The notes under the pieces were generated by a model, which was given only the letters and a program-made list of their open reading frames with translations, searched no databases and was not told the origin of the DNA. Of a stretch of DNA of 64,000 nt, positions 19,483 through 31,319 are shown piece by piece; positions within the stretch are counted from its first letter, which is position 1; each line of letters begins with the position of its first letter. The position numbers were made by a program, and so were the translations under genes. The stretch is taken from assembly GCA_033060915.1 (NCBI GenBank), contig CM065397.1, forward strand, positions 21,110,501 to 21,174,500. The letters run 5' to 3'. The stretch is from Euryodendron excelsum (lineage: Eukaryota > Streptophyta > Magnoliopsida > Ericales > Pentaphylacaceae).

Positions 19483-22400
19483 TATCGCGCCCAGATTTTT
19501 TGCACTCGAGGAATACTCACACAAGCGAGAAAAATGCTGTACTCTCTCGTTAGAACTCACCCTCCTAAAAGAATGAGTGCGACTAGGTTTGAATTCAAAA
19601 TTGAATTGAATAAGGGCTTTTGCAAAAGATTCGGAGTCGCCACCTAACTTGATTAAGGTGAGTTAGGTCACCTAAAAACTAAGAATAATCCGAAAACTAC
19701 ACTTAGTGTTTTGGAAAACGACTTTGGAAAACATCCTCAAGAGAAGGTTTTTTAGGAAAACGGGTTGTTTGGCAACCTTTGGAAAATATTTAGCCATTTT
19801 TCAGAAAAATAACTCCTTTTTGGTCTTTGAAATCAGTGATTCTAGATTTGGAGGTTGGTTACGTGTAGGGAAGACGCACTAAGCTATCACCCTACCCCGC
19901 CCTTTCGGTACCTACATGTCAATCTACCCTAGATTCACCTATGAGAGTCTCCAATCAACATGTGTTCAACCCTATCCACTTTAGAAAAAATAATGTTTGA
20001 AAAATATGATGCATGATATGCAAGTGCAATAGAAGAGAGAATTGAAAAATAGATTTGGAAATAAAGTTGAAAAGAATTTGATTTGAAAATAGATTTGAAG
20101 AGATAGAATTTAAAATTGGAAAGTTTGAAAACTTGGAAATAGGAATTTGAAAATAGAAATTTTGAAACTAGAATTTTGAAAATTGATTGGAATTTGAGAT
20201 TTTAAAATAGATTTTGGAAACCGCACCCATGAGGGTGGAATTGAAAGTTTGAAAAGTATTGTGACTGCACCTATAAAGGTTGCCTACGTATCCCTTTGGG
20301 GGAATCAGGTCAGTCGTAGTTCGGACCGGAGTTCGATTGAAAAGAGATTGATTTGAAGAAAGAAATTGGATTGGAAGAAAGAGATTGAATTGAAAATTGG
20401 ATTTGATTTGAGATTAGAAGAGGAGATTGGAAATTAAAATTGAGAAGATTGGACTTGCTTTGGAAAGATTGATTTTGGAAAGACTTGGTTTTAGGAAACC
20501 TAGACTTAGGAAAGAGAAGAGACTTAGAAAATATTTGACTTGAATTGGAAGGTTTAGGAAATTAGGGAAGATTGGATTTTGGAAATGTTTGAATTAGGAA
20601 AGTGTCATTTTTGGAAAGTTTGAAATTAGGAAAGTTTTAGGTTTAGGAAAGTTTTGAAATTAGGAAAGTTTCGTTTTAGGAAAGGTTTGAAAAAGGAAAG
20701 CTTTCAATTTAGGGAATGTTCGAATTAAGGAAGTTTCAACTTAAGAAAGTCTTAAATTAAAAAAGTTTTGAGTTTAGAAAAGTCTTAGATTTGGAAAGAT
20801 TTGAAGTTTAAGAAAGTCTTAAATTAAAAAAGTTTTGAGTTTTAGATTTGGAAAGATTTGAAGTTTAAGATTTAGAAAGTTTTAGAATTTTAGAAAATCT
20901 TGAGATTAGGAAAGGTTTGAGTTTAGGAAGAGTTTGAAAACTTAGGTTTGAAAAGTTAAGATTTGAAAAGATGGTAGAATTAGGAAAGGGTTGAATTAGG
21001 AAAGATTTGAAAGTTAAGTTTTAAAATTTAGGAAAGATTTTTACGTTCAAGTTTTGAAAACTTAAGGTTTAAGAAAGTGGAAGTTAAGGAAGGATTTGAA
21101 TTAAGAAAAAGTTGGATTAGGAAAGGATTGGATTTTGTTTTGAAAAGAGAAGATTTGATTTTGTTCCAAAAAACGGAGGATAGGATCTAGTTTCCTAAAC
21201 GGGGAGATTTGATTCGGTTTCCTAAAGGGAAGGTAGGATTTGGCAAGGATTTGGAAAGGGAGATTCTAGAAACCCTAGTTTTGAAAAATTATAGTTTTGA
21301 CGTAGAAAAGAGATTTTGGAAACATGTATAGTTTGGACGTTAAAACAAGAGATTTGGAAACCTAGGTTTGGGGCAAAATTTGAAAATCATGTTTTTGGAA
21401 AGAAAATTAGGGTTTCCTAATTGTGGGTTCTAGGGCTTGACTAGGACTCTAAGGAAAGAGTTTTTGGAAAATGCGTTTTTGGAAACAAATATTTTGGAAG
21501 GAAATCCTAAAGAGGAGTTTCTAGAGGGAATAATTTTTGGAAAGGAGAGTTTTTGGAAAGAGATTTTTAAAGAAAAGGAGTTTTTGGAAAGTGTGTTTTT
21601 GGAAACGAAGGTTTTGGAAGGAAATCCTAAAGAGGAAGTTTCTAGAAGGAAGATTTTGGAAAGATAGTTTTTTAGGAAGGTTTTTGGAGAGAGTTTTTAG
21701 GAAGGTGAATCTAGGGAGTGCTTTTAGAAAGTGAATTTTGAGGAAAGGATTTTGGAGAGGAGTTGAAAAAGAGAGTTTTGAAAAATAGATTTTGGAAGGG
21801 AGTTTTTGAAAACAACTTTGAAGAGGAGAGTTTTAGGAAAGTATGTTGAAAAAGAGATTTTTAAGAAGAGGGATTTTTGAAAAGAGAGCTTTTAGGAAAG
21901 TATGAAAACATCTCACTTTCCTAAAACGATTCTAACCATAAAAGGGCTAGAACCACTTTAAGAAAGTGGTTTTGGAAAACAATAAGATTTGAAAATATAG
22001 ACCAAAAAGGTCACTTTTAATGTAACACTTTCCTAAAGCAACCCTAGCCATGGAAAGGCTAGAATCACCCTAGAATTGTGGTTTTGAAAACAAGTTTTTG
22101 GAAAAGAGATTTTGATGCAATTTTGAAAACAAGCTTGAAAACGATTTTGAAGACAACTTTGAAAACAGTTTTTGGAAGATGCAAGATCATGATATGCACA
22201 ATGCAATTTGGGGTCGTGAACATACAAGGCTAAGGCTTCACCACATAATCAAGGGGGCCGGACCCACGTGGTCTCTGATTAGACTAGAAAAAAGCCCCCG
22301 ACACGGTGACTCTCCAACAGTTTAATCCTACACATGGACCGGGAGTCCCCTTGTTTTAAGCATGCAAAGAAAGGGGGGAAAGAGATGGGGGATTAAAATA

Positions 22401-24023
22401 GAGAAAACCCAAGTGGGTTAGGAGAGAGAAGAGAGAGGGTGGGATGCCAAAATTTAAAGAGAAAGCCTACCTTGTATCTTCTTTAATTTGCGGGCCTTGC
22501 TTGTCTTCGGTCTTCGTCTTGATCTTCTTCTTCAGTCTTTAAGGGTTGTCTTCAAGCTTTAGATGGCAGCTCTTCAAGTCTTCGAAGGGTGGTTGAAGGC
22601 TAGTGTATGAGTGTATGGGGGAGTGTATAAGTGTATAGGAGGCTAGGGTTTGCGTAGGGTGGCTAGGGTTTGGAAAACCTAAGGAGGCTAGGGTTTAGAA
22701 GATGCTCGAGCTCTGTATATCGAAATATAGGATTTTTAGGTTAAGTTTGCAGGCCCGTTTCACGTTGAATGAGGCTCTGTATTTATAGAGGGAGGACAAA
22801 CCTGGCGCTTGTTGCAGTGGTGCCAGGGCAAACTTTACACTGGCAAGCAACGTATCTTTGACTAGATTTGGGCACCTGTACTAGTGACTACCATGTAATT
22901 TTTAGCCTGGCTTCACTAGGAGTGACTCCGGAAAGTCCGAGAATGATTTGAAGGAGCCGGGAATGACCCAGAAGGCCGGAAAGGAGCAGGAACACTTAAA
23001 ATAGTGTCCTGGAGGTATTTGACTCGAAAAGTGAGGATAAGGTATGTCGGAAAGGTTGACCGGGCCTTTAGGGGCAAAAAGGTCAATCGAACCAAAAAAC
23101 TGCCGGGACAGACTCGGACTGTCCCGGAAGAATACTAGGGATCTGGAAACGTTGTTTAGAATGTTCCCAGAGGTTGCCGATTTCATTTCCAGAGCCGGCG
23201 TGGTCGGAAAGGGAGACCGGCCTACCAGGGGCAAAACAGTCATTTTGCACCGGGTTGGCCGGAACTGACACGGAAATATCCGAAAAGGTAAGGGGAGGTT
23301 GAGAACACTATAAAAAGTAATCTCAGGAGGTTACCAGTTTGATACCCAGAGCCGGTGTGGTCGAAGAAGGAGACCGGCCCTCCAGGGGCAAAACGGTCAT
23401 TTTGTACCGGGTTGGCCAGAACTGACTCGGAATGATCTGGAAAGGTAAAGGGAGATTGAGAGTACTATAAAAAGAAATCTCAGAGGGTTACCGGTTTCAT
23501 ACCCAGAGCCGGTGTGGTTCCTGGGGCATTCGGATGCCTAGGGGCAAAATGATCATCTTGACCGGAAAAGGTCCAAAGGGTAATTTGGTCATTTTTCACC
23601 GAAGTGGGCTAACAGACACTGGTGTTAACCTGGGTTTTGAGTGTTTCCGCCACTCTAATGGCGGTCATCGTGACAAAAGGGTTTGTTGCCAATTCCCTAT
23701 ATCGACCTATTTGTGAGTATTTCCGCTACTCTAACGGTTTTGTGAGTATTTCCGCTACTCTAACGATTTTGTGAGTAGTTTCGCTACTCGGACCATCTCA
23801 AGGAGTAAACTATCTCGAGAGAGGGATTGAAAAGGAAAAGACAATGCCCGTAAGGGCACTTTGGTCATTTTGCCTCTATTTGGGCCTGATAGGCCCGCGA
23901 AGCGATGGAAAGACGGAATTTGGACCTAGAGAATTGGTTTCGATTGGAATATGCCCACAATGACTTGAAAACAAGTCTGGACGGAGTGTAGACTGCCGAG
24001 CGGTCAAAAATGGGGTGCTTACA
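19483..24023 (-). mobile_element. LTR-4, 4541-bp solo giant LTR, TSD ctccc
   Basis: Inserted in the Athila-like polyprotein. ctccc is present at 19478-19482 and 24024-24028. In plus-strand reading it starts TATCGCG (TG decayed to TA) and ends GCTTACA. It is shorter than its relatives partly because most of the palindromic array before the TATA box has been lost (22802-22845). There are no internal element genes, so it is a solo LTR left by LTR-LTR recombination. Confidence 0.95.
22780..22787 (-). promoter_or_regulatory. TATA box of LTR-4
   Basis: The minus strand reads tataaata before acagagcctc. Only one GGCGCC-type module (22802-22845) remains upstream. Confidence 0.65.
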
Positions 24024-24446
24024 CTCCCCTACTCTCACCTTCTCACATCCTTTAAGTTTCTGTTTTTTCTTAATTGTACACAATTCTTTAAGAAATTTAG
24101 CATAACGAGGTACTTGTTTCATAGCATCTAAAAGTAGAATATTTACCCCGCATCTACAAAAAGTCTCATATAAATCTTTAGTTTGCTCATCTTTTCTAGA
24201 TTCTGCTAAAGCTTGAGGAAAAGGAGGTACAGGTTTATAATCAGAAAGAGGTGGGAACTTACGCTTAGGTACATCATCGTCATTGGGAACGTTCCTGTCT
24301 GCTATGATATTTTTCTCCTTTTCTTGGTTCGACTGTGCAGGGGTTGCCTTTACTAGAACCTCAATCTCTTTACCACTTCTCAAGACAATTGCACTTGCAT
24401 TTTCTCTTGGATTTACTACCGTCTGAGAGGGTAATTTTTCTGAAAT
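24024..24446 (-). pseudogene. Athila-like gag C-terminus to protease linker
   Basis: In-frame continuation after the TAA at 24447-24449. It shows the lineage-typical IVLRSGKEIEV, a Lys/Glu/Pro-rich linker, PPFPQAL and VPRYAKFLKELC, ending at the LTR-4 insertion. The downstream half resumes at 19482. The visible frame running further left is LTR-4 sequence and is not element protein. Confidence 0.85.
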
Positions 24447-25817
24447 TTAGGCTTCTAGCCAACTAACTGCGGTTGCCATCTGGCCCATCTGATTGTCCAG
24501 TCTTTGAATGCTAGCCCTTGTCTCTTGTTGAAATTGTTTTGTCTCCTGTTGAAATTGTAAAGTATTAGTGGCGAGGGACTTAACAATATCTTCTAAAGAC
24601 ATACCAAAATCAGAAGTTTGGCTCGATTGTTGTCTAGGGAGGTATGGTTGCTTATATTGCTGGTAGCTTGGACAATTTTGAATCAATGGCTGATTTACTT
24701 GTGGATTCCCATAGCTAAGATTAGGATGATCTCTCAATCCCACGTTATACGTGTTTGAATATGGATCATACTTTCTTTGCGGTTGTCCAGGAAAATCACC
24801 TGCTGCATTTACGTGCTCTATGGGCTCCTCTTGAAGAGTTGAACATATATCGGTTGGATGCCTTGCTACTGAACAGATTCCACAAGCCTTCACTATTTGC
24901 ATATTACCTACAACCATTTGACGCACAAGAGAAGTTTGACTTGTAATTTGTTGTTCAATGGAGGAAATACTTACCTCATTGACATGCTTGGATGAATGGT
25001 CAAGTCTAGTGCCAAATTGTTGAGAATTGGCTGCCATATTTGCAATTAGATTTCTTATAGCATTGGGAGTTTTATCCACCAAAGCTCCTCCACTAGCAAC
25101 ATCAATCATACTCCTATCTGTGAGCAAAAGGGCCTCATAGAAATATTGAATAAGAAGTTGCTCACTAATTTGATGATGGGGACAGCTTGCACATAATTTC
25201 TTGAAACGCTCCCAGTATTGATGTAGGGACTCTCCATTGTGTTGTCTTACACCACAAATTTCTTTTTGAATGTTGGCCGCCCTTGAAGCTGGAAAATATT
25301 TCTCCAAAAATAATCTTTTCATCTCGTTCTATGTGGTAATACTTCTGGAGGGTAGATAATAAAGCCAATCCTTAGCCGAATCCTTCAAAGAAAACGGAAA
25401 AGCTCTTAGTTTAATTTGCTCTTCAGTCACTCCCATGGGTTTCATACTTGTGCATACTACATGAAACTCCTTTAGATGTTTGTGGGGATCTTCACCTGTA
25501 AGACCATGAAAAGTGGGCAAGAGATGTATTAATCCAGATTTTAATTTAAAGTTAGTAGCAACATCTAAAGTAGGGAATGTTATGCATAAGGGTTGTTGGT
25601 TCAGATCAGGTGCAGCAAACTCTTTCAAAATTTGATTTTTAGCCATGACTTTCTCCTCTTCTGAATCAGAATCGCTACCAAATAAGAATTCAAGAGCTGG
25701 GTCGTTCTCTATAGAATTTCTCCGAGCTTCCCTTCTTGACCTGTGTAAAGTTCTCTCTATTTCTGGATCACACTGCAATTCACCTTGATTAGAAGATCGA
25801 GTTATGCTCATAAACAC
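24447..25817 (-). pseudogene. Athila-like Gag
   Basis: Structural protein of the virus-like particle. The start at 25817 lies about 160 bp downstream of the 5' LTR. After a basic and acidic N-terminus come the retrotransposon gag domain (LKEFHVVCTSMKP, FSLKDSAKDWLYYLP, GESLHQYWERFKKLCASCPH) and, near the C-terminus, a CCHC zinc knuckle CGICSVARHPTDIC with C-x2-C-x4-H-x4-C spacing. Two nonsense codons break it: TAG at 25329-25331, where relatives have Trp, and TAA at 24447-24449. No frameshift is needed. Both stops are consistent with C-to-T or G-to-A decay. Confidence 0.93.
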
Positions 25818-25951
25818 TCAAGAAAACTCTTACCAACCCTGAAAAACAATTCAGAAAGAAATCTAAAGTAATGAAATTAATTGAAATAAAATTTTTTTTG
25901 TTAATTGAACGAAATAAAGATCACAAAAGCACAACAATTAACTAAAATCAC

Positions 25952-25969
25952 TCCTCGGTAACGGTGCCA
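25952..25969 (-). other. Primer-binding site of the Athila-like element
   Basis: The minus strand reads tggcaccgttaccgagga, five bases inside the 5' LTR. It resembles the tRNA-Asp-type site used by Athila elements (tggcgccgttgccgggga), with three to four transitions. Confidence 0.85.
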
Positions 25970-25974
25970 AAATT

Positions 25975-27244
25975 TGGGCGTGTTGTCGCGGGTATCCAAA
26001 AATAAAACCGATACTCGAAAAATAAATATGTAGTAGTGCAAGGAAGGATCGTTCCCACGAAGAGTCTTTAGTCTCGTTTTATGCTATGTGAACAAGGATG
26101 GGGCGTTTTGGATTTAATGAAAACTATTTTAATAATCACCACTACGAAACAATTCAGATTAAAGTATTGAAATCAATCAAAAGAACAAGCCTTAGTCTAG
26201 GTCAACATCCGCCATCAGAATTTACGACTGATCATCGATGCAAACATATCAATTCACTCTTTAAATATTCACCGTTGGAATTATTTTCCTATTTCTCCTT
26301 AGTTGTAGTTGATCAGAAACAAGCGATCTGATTAACCTTAACTATTAAACAACTCAGGAAAAGCACACAAGGTTTAATCTAGCAGCAGCCTTAAGAATTA
26401 GAGAGATTGATGAAACTAAACAACATAAGCACAAGCGGTTGCATTTAATTTAGTCGAATGCCCTTCCTAAGATATAATAATTCTCAACTCAGTAAATCAT
26501 TAAATCTTAGTTGCTTCACAAATCAGAGGAATCAAATAATTATTGATTTGATATCTAAATTAGCAGCAGATTGCAATGATTAATAAACTAGTAGGCCTCC
26601 TAGCGATTAAACAAGACAATCATGAAAATAGGCATAGAACAACATTCGATACTCAAAGCATAAATCGAATAGTGAAAACAAATTAGATCTCACAATTCAT
26701 TATTAATTCCGAGGTTTCTGTCTCCCTTGATCAAGATTCAAAGTTTAGCCACGCAAGGCCATGAAAACAACTCAAATAATGACCTCGAATAATACGAAAA
26801 ACGTCAACAACCCTAGAAACAAAATAGTCCCAGCTTTTATAGGCTTCTGAAAATCTATAGCTGCGCACAACCGTTTGAATGCCCTTGCCACCGTTCGAAC
26901 GGATCGGACTACCGTTCAAATGATACGTCGAAGCACTTCGAACGGTAAAATTTGCTCTCTGAATCTTTCGAATGCTCTTCGAACCTAGTCTTGATGTGTA
27001 TTCGTCTAACATAGCGTTCGAACACATCTTCTACCATTGGAACGCTTCTTTGACCGTTCGAACACCTCTTCGAACACTGCATGTATTTTTGCTCAAATTC
27101 TTCCCTTTTCAGCTAGGATCCTCTTTCTGGGCATTCCATAGCACCCTAAGTTAAAATATAAGAATAGTGAGTATCTTTAGGTATCAAATAAGTATAAAAG
27201 ATTAAACACTAAGTGATAAAAATATGATATTTACATTCTCATCA
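25975..27244 (-). mobile_element. 5' LTR of the Athila-like element
   Basis: 1270 bp. In plus-strand reading it starts TGGGCG and ends CTCATCA, and is followed by the TSD gtagg (27245-27249). Pairs with 13146-14417. The short ORFs inside are shared with that copy but are not coding. Confidence 0.94.
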
Positions 27245-27249
27245 GTAGG

Positions 27250-28013
27250 TAACCCTCATGGGTGCAGTCACAACATTTTTCAAATTTTTATTTCCACAAT
27301 CTTTTTTCAAATCTCCAATTCTACAATCTTCTTCAAGTTTTCAATTCCATAATCTATTTTTCTAATTCCAAAAATCTATTTCTAAATCTCTATTTTAAAT
27401 TTCTAAAACTTTTCAATTTCAAATCTATCTTTTCAAATCTTTTTCCAAATCTATTTTCTTACTCTCTCTCTTGCATTTGTATATCATGCATCATGTCTTT
27501 TAAATATTCTTTTTTCTAAAGTGGATAGGATTGGTCATTTGTTAGTTACAGACTCTCATAGATAAATCTAGGATAAATAGATATGTAGGTACCGCAAGGG
27601 CGGGGTAGGGTGATGGCTTAGTGCGTCTTCCTTACATGTAACTAACCTTTGAACCTAGCACTGTTTTCAAAAGACCAAAAGGAGTTATTTTTCTAAAAGG
27701 GCTTAATATTTTCTAAAGGTTGCTAAATAACCCGTTTTCTTAAAAGCCCTCTCTTGAGGAGATATTTTCAAAATCGTTTTCCAAAACCCTAAGTGTAGTT
27801 TTCAGATTATGCTTAGTTTTTAGGAGACCTAACTCACCTTAATCAAGTTAGGTGGTGACTCCAAATCTTTTCTAAAAGCCCTTTATTTAAATCTATTTTC
27901 AATTCAAACATAGCCGCACTTATTCTTCTAGGAGGGTGAGTTCTAACGAGAGAGTACAGTGTTTTTTCCGCTTGTGTGTGTATTTCTCAAGTGCAAAAAA
28001 TCTAGGTACGACA
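27250..28013 (+). mobile_element. LTR-3, last part (5' LTR of E2)
   Basis: Resumes exactly where 13145 stopped. Contains the conserved U5 block (about 27575-27650) and ends GTACGACA. It is followed after two bases by the PBS, which makes it a 5' LTR. Confidence 0.88.
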
Positions 28014-28015
28014 GC

Positions 28016-28033
28016 TGGCGACTCCACTGGGGA
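28016..28033 (+). other. tRNA-Arg-type primer-binding site of E2
   Basis: tggcgactccactgggga, two bases after the LTR end. It is complementary to the 3' end of a plant tRNA-Arg (CCCAGTGGAGTCG plus CCA). This site typifies Ogre/Tat elements. Confidence 0.88.
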
Positions 28034-31000
28034 CACTTAGAGGGTTAGGCCGTAGTCATGTCTCTTTACCCTTCACCCATGTAGAGTCTTCAATTAACTT
28101 GTTCAATCCTATTCACTTTAAATTTTTAAAATTGTTTTCAAAAGACATGCATTTATTCATATTATCTTGTATTAAGTTTGCCATCCACATACTAACTCTT
28201 GTATCTTTGTTTTGTAGGTACACATTTTGTTTAAATTTTATTAACTGCCATGCATTGAATGTGATGAATAGGATGAATGGGAGTTGTTGGGTTCTTTCCT
28301 TCACTTTTAAAAATCACACACACACACTACATGTGCACCTGCATTATGCATACTTGTATTTTACCTTGATATGTCCTTTCTAGTTAGAAAAGGGGAACAG
28401 TATATTGGTTGTGGGCAAGATGCTATGTCAGTTTCTTTGCCTACGGCCTCTTGATGGTTCCCTCGCTCAGATCACCAACAGATCATGGCACCACCTTGGG
28501 GAGTGGGCCTAGGTTTGAAGATCCGGGGATCGAGCCTTTTTAGGACACATTAGTCAATCCTCAACCTAATGCTCATATAGACACCATGCATAGCCAAACC
28601 TCTGCCAGATTTAAGATACGCGCATTGTTTTCGAAAACCATGGAGGAAAGGGCTACTGCTCTTACTTTCATTTGTACCTGCTTATTCCTATTGTTATAAT
28701 GACTGTATTCTTACTGTTGTAATGCCTATCTAACTGTTCATGCATGCATGTTTACTTCAATTGTATTTTCTCTTCTTATACTCTATGCATCCATTTTCAT
28801 ACATTCCATATTTCATGTCAAGACAAGAGTTCCAAGTAACTCAAGTCACTGCATCCTCATGCATATGATCAACCCAGCGAGAGTGACACTTAGTTCACTC
28901 TCCCTTGCATTAAACCTACCTAAACCCTAAGGGTTCCCATGTAACCCTAAGGACTCATGCATGTGCATCAATTTATTTCATAAGAGGGGCCCCAGTCCCT
29001 CTACGCTCACGGAGATAGGGTTGCCAAGAAGACAAGGGGCAATCGATCAACAAGGTCTTTAAAAGACCTCCTCGACATCAAATCCAACGAAGGCCAATCC
29101 AAAGATTCAAGAGTAGTTTAGGGTTTCCTTTGTAAAACTAAATAGGTGGAAGTCCAAAGGAAAATATTCCGTCTCCCCCTCTTTAAATGTAATTCAATTC
29201 TCTTGTATCTTAAACCCAAAATTGAATGTACTTCTTTACTTTTACGAATGAATGCATGGATGGTTGAAGGTTCTCACTTGACGGTAAGGTATCTGCATAC
29301 AGGGCAAATATCCTATCTTCAAAAGTGAGCCAATTCACCATGTTTAGTCTCCCTCCTAAGTAGGGGCACCCCTAGGACATGCAGTGCATAGAAATCTTCA
29401 AATCAAGGAACTAACTTCTCTTTTGTTTCTTATCTTCCATCTTCCCCTCCTCATCTCCAAATACCAAAAGAATTGAAGGCAAAAGCAAGACAAGAAGGGG
29501 TTTTTCTAAATCACTCGCTTATTATCATCATATTGCTTGCACGTTCACTTCTTTTATGCTCATGCACCCATATCCATTACAAGACAAGAGTTCCAAGAAA
29601 CTCGAGTCATTTCATTCTCATGCATCTAATCAACCATAGAGAGAAAGGAGCAATCTGATCTCATGTTAATCGAACCTACCAAAATTTCTACTGGTTCTTA
29701 AACCCTAAGGATTCATGGCATGCATAGAACCATATCTCGAGAGAGGCCTAAATCTCTCTCAGTCCATAGAGGCGGGATTGCCCAAATAAGGAAACATCAA
29801 CCAGCCCACATCGAAGAGGTATTGTATTGCATAATAGGGGCAAAACCCCACCTCCAAAATGGACTTATCATCATGCCTAGATTCCCTTAAAGAAGGGACC
29901 TTCATAGGGCATGCATCGCGTAGAACCTCCAACTCCATATGCTGATTGCATTCTATTTTTCTTTTTCTTTTTGTAAGTCAGAGAGCACAATTGAATTTAT
30001 GGAATTCCTCTAGCACCTCACCAGATTCAAACTCATGGGCGGATAAGCCTAGTTGTTAAAAGATGCCGAACTTACATCAAGGAGCAAGAATAATTAACCA
30101 TCCATCTGCGAGACGTTACCTCCCCGTCATGCCGCGACAATAATCGTCCATACAAAAAAAGGCTTCATTGTTTGCAAAGTTCTGTCAGACACGTACATTA
30201 CTCCAAAAGAATCTCCTAACTTTCGAATGCATGCCAAACACCGCAAGAGATCTGTCAATCTGCCCTCTGTCATTTGGTGATACACCCGAAGAATGAAATG
30301 CCAAAGAAGCTGACAGTTTCAAAACCTGTTAACGGTTCTCACCAAGAGATCCATAAGAAAAAGGAGATTTTCACAAAATTTGTCTATTTTCTTTTTGTCT
30401 TTCTATTTCTTGCATATCTTCTTTAAATAAACATTGCATGCCATGTAATAATGTTTTTAAATGAAAATAGGTAGTTCCCAGTTTATCCTTTTTGTTTCAC
30501 ACTCTTGTGGACAATTATCACATTTAGGGATTCTTCCCCATTTGGTAAATGACTCGACTTGAAGGATGGGATAACATGGGCAACCCATTCAAAGGGGGGT
30601 TAAAACCTTAGAGAGACAAAGAGAGAGTGAGAGATAGGAAGGAGATAGTGTGGAGTTCATCGAAGAGGGGACACTTGCGTGATATCCTGGCTAAGCGATG
30701 GGAAGCCGAGTACTCAAAATGATGAGGAGCCATTGTTCTATTTATCCCAAATAAACACTATTCCTTGCTTATCCCACTAGAGCAGTTAGTGATCTATTTT
30801 CAGATATCCCCAAACATATAACCATCCCCCACACTGGGGTAGGCACAGAGTAGTCGATCCGACAGAAACACACCATTTTAGGAACATTGTCTAAATTTTG
30901 TATAAAGACTTTATGGACTAAGAAATTTAATTTGAAGTGATGAAAAGCCCTCATTTCTTCTACCATACACAAATAAATCACTTTGTAAAGCCCACTTCAG

Positions 31001-31073
31001 CCGATTACTTTCCTCAAGAAAATTGACCAGATGATCACCGCCCATACTGGGTTAAGGCAAAAGTCATAAGTAA
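28034..31073 (+). other. Untranslated leader of E2
   Basis: No convincing ORF. Two stretches, about 28810-29000 and 29580-29790, are diverged direct repeats about 770 bp apart, both starting aagacaagagttccaag. Much of the leader is homologous on the opposite strand to the E3 leader (54600-55990), for example 28390-28490 with about 55495-55590. This supports the two being related elements. Confidence 0.65.
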
Positions 31074-31319
31074 GAATTACTGAGTAATGATGAAAAGGGC
31101 GATTTCCAAGAAGATATAATGAGCAATGATGAAAAGGGTAATTTTCAAGAAAATATAATGAGCAATGGTGAAAAAGGTGATTTCCAAGAATATATAATGA
31201 GTAACGATGAAACTAGTGATCTTCAAGAAGTTATGGCATCAAAGGCATCTCTAGTAAAGAAGATATTGTGTTCGTGGGGATTTTCAAAAGAAGATACTGT
31301 CATCCCAAAATATAAATGA
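31074..31319 (+). CDS. Small ORF with four 13-residue repeats (E2 interior)
   Basis: Four 39-bp repeats, each encoding variants of MSNDEKGDFQEDI; the first copy has CTG where the others have ATG. A unique tail with KASLVKKILCSWGF follows, and a stop at 31317-31319. An in-frame stop at 31071-31073 precedes it. The first ATG of the frame is at 31119. No family recognised. It sits between the leader and the Tekay-like insertion, where gag would be expected. It may be a chance frame over a minisatellite. Confidence 0.3.
   Translation, partial: ELLSNDEKGDFQEDIMSNDEKGNFQENIMSNGEKGDFQEYIMSNDETSDLQEVMASKASLVKKILCSWGFSKEDTVIPKYK

Larger units (their letters stand above)
13146..27244 (-). mobile_element. 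Athila-like Ty3/gypsy element with both LTRs, TSD gtagg
   Basis: Minus-strand element: 5' LTR at right (25975-27244), PBS 25952-25969, gag-pol, a 1.45-kb spacer, polypurine tract and 3' LTR at left (13146-14417). gtagg flanks both ends (13141-13145 and 27245-27249), which proves insertion into LTR-3. Net length is about 9.55 kb without LTR-4. The LTRs differ by roughly 6-11% in the stretches I compared by eye, so the insertion is old. The polyprotein carries six in-frame stops and two frameshifts. No env-like ORF is visible. Confidence 0.93.

Noticed and set aside
23865..24383. A 172-codon ORF read as one protein
   Set aside because: Only the first part is Athila gag linker; the rest is LTR-4 sequence.
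28016..28033. Part of a tRNA-Arg gene
   Set aside because: Only 18 bases complementary to the tRNA 3' end are present, directly after an LTR end. This is a primer-binding site, not a tRNA gene.
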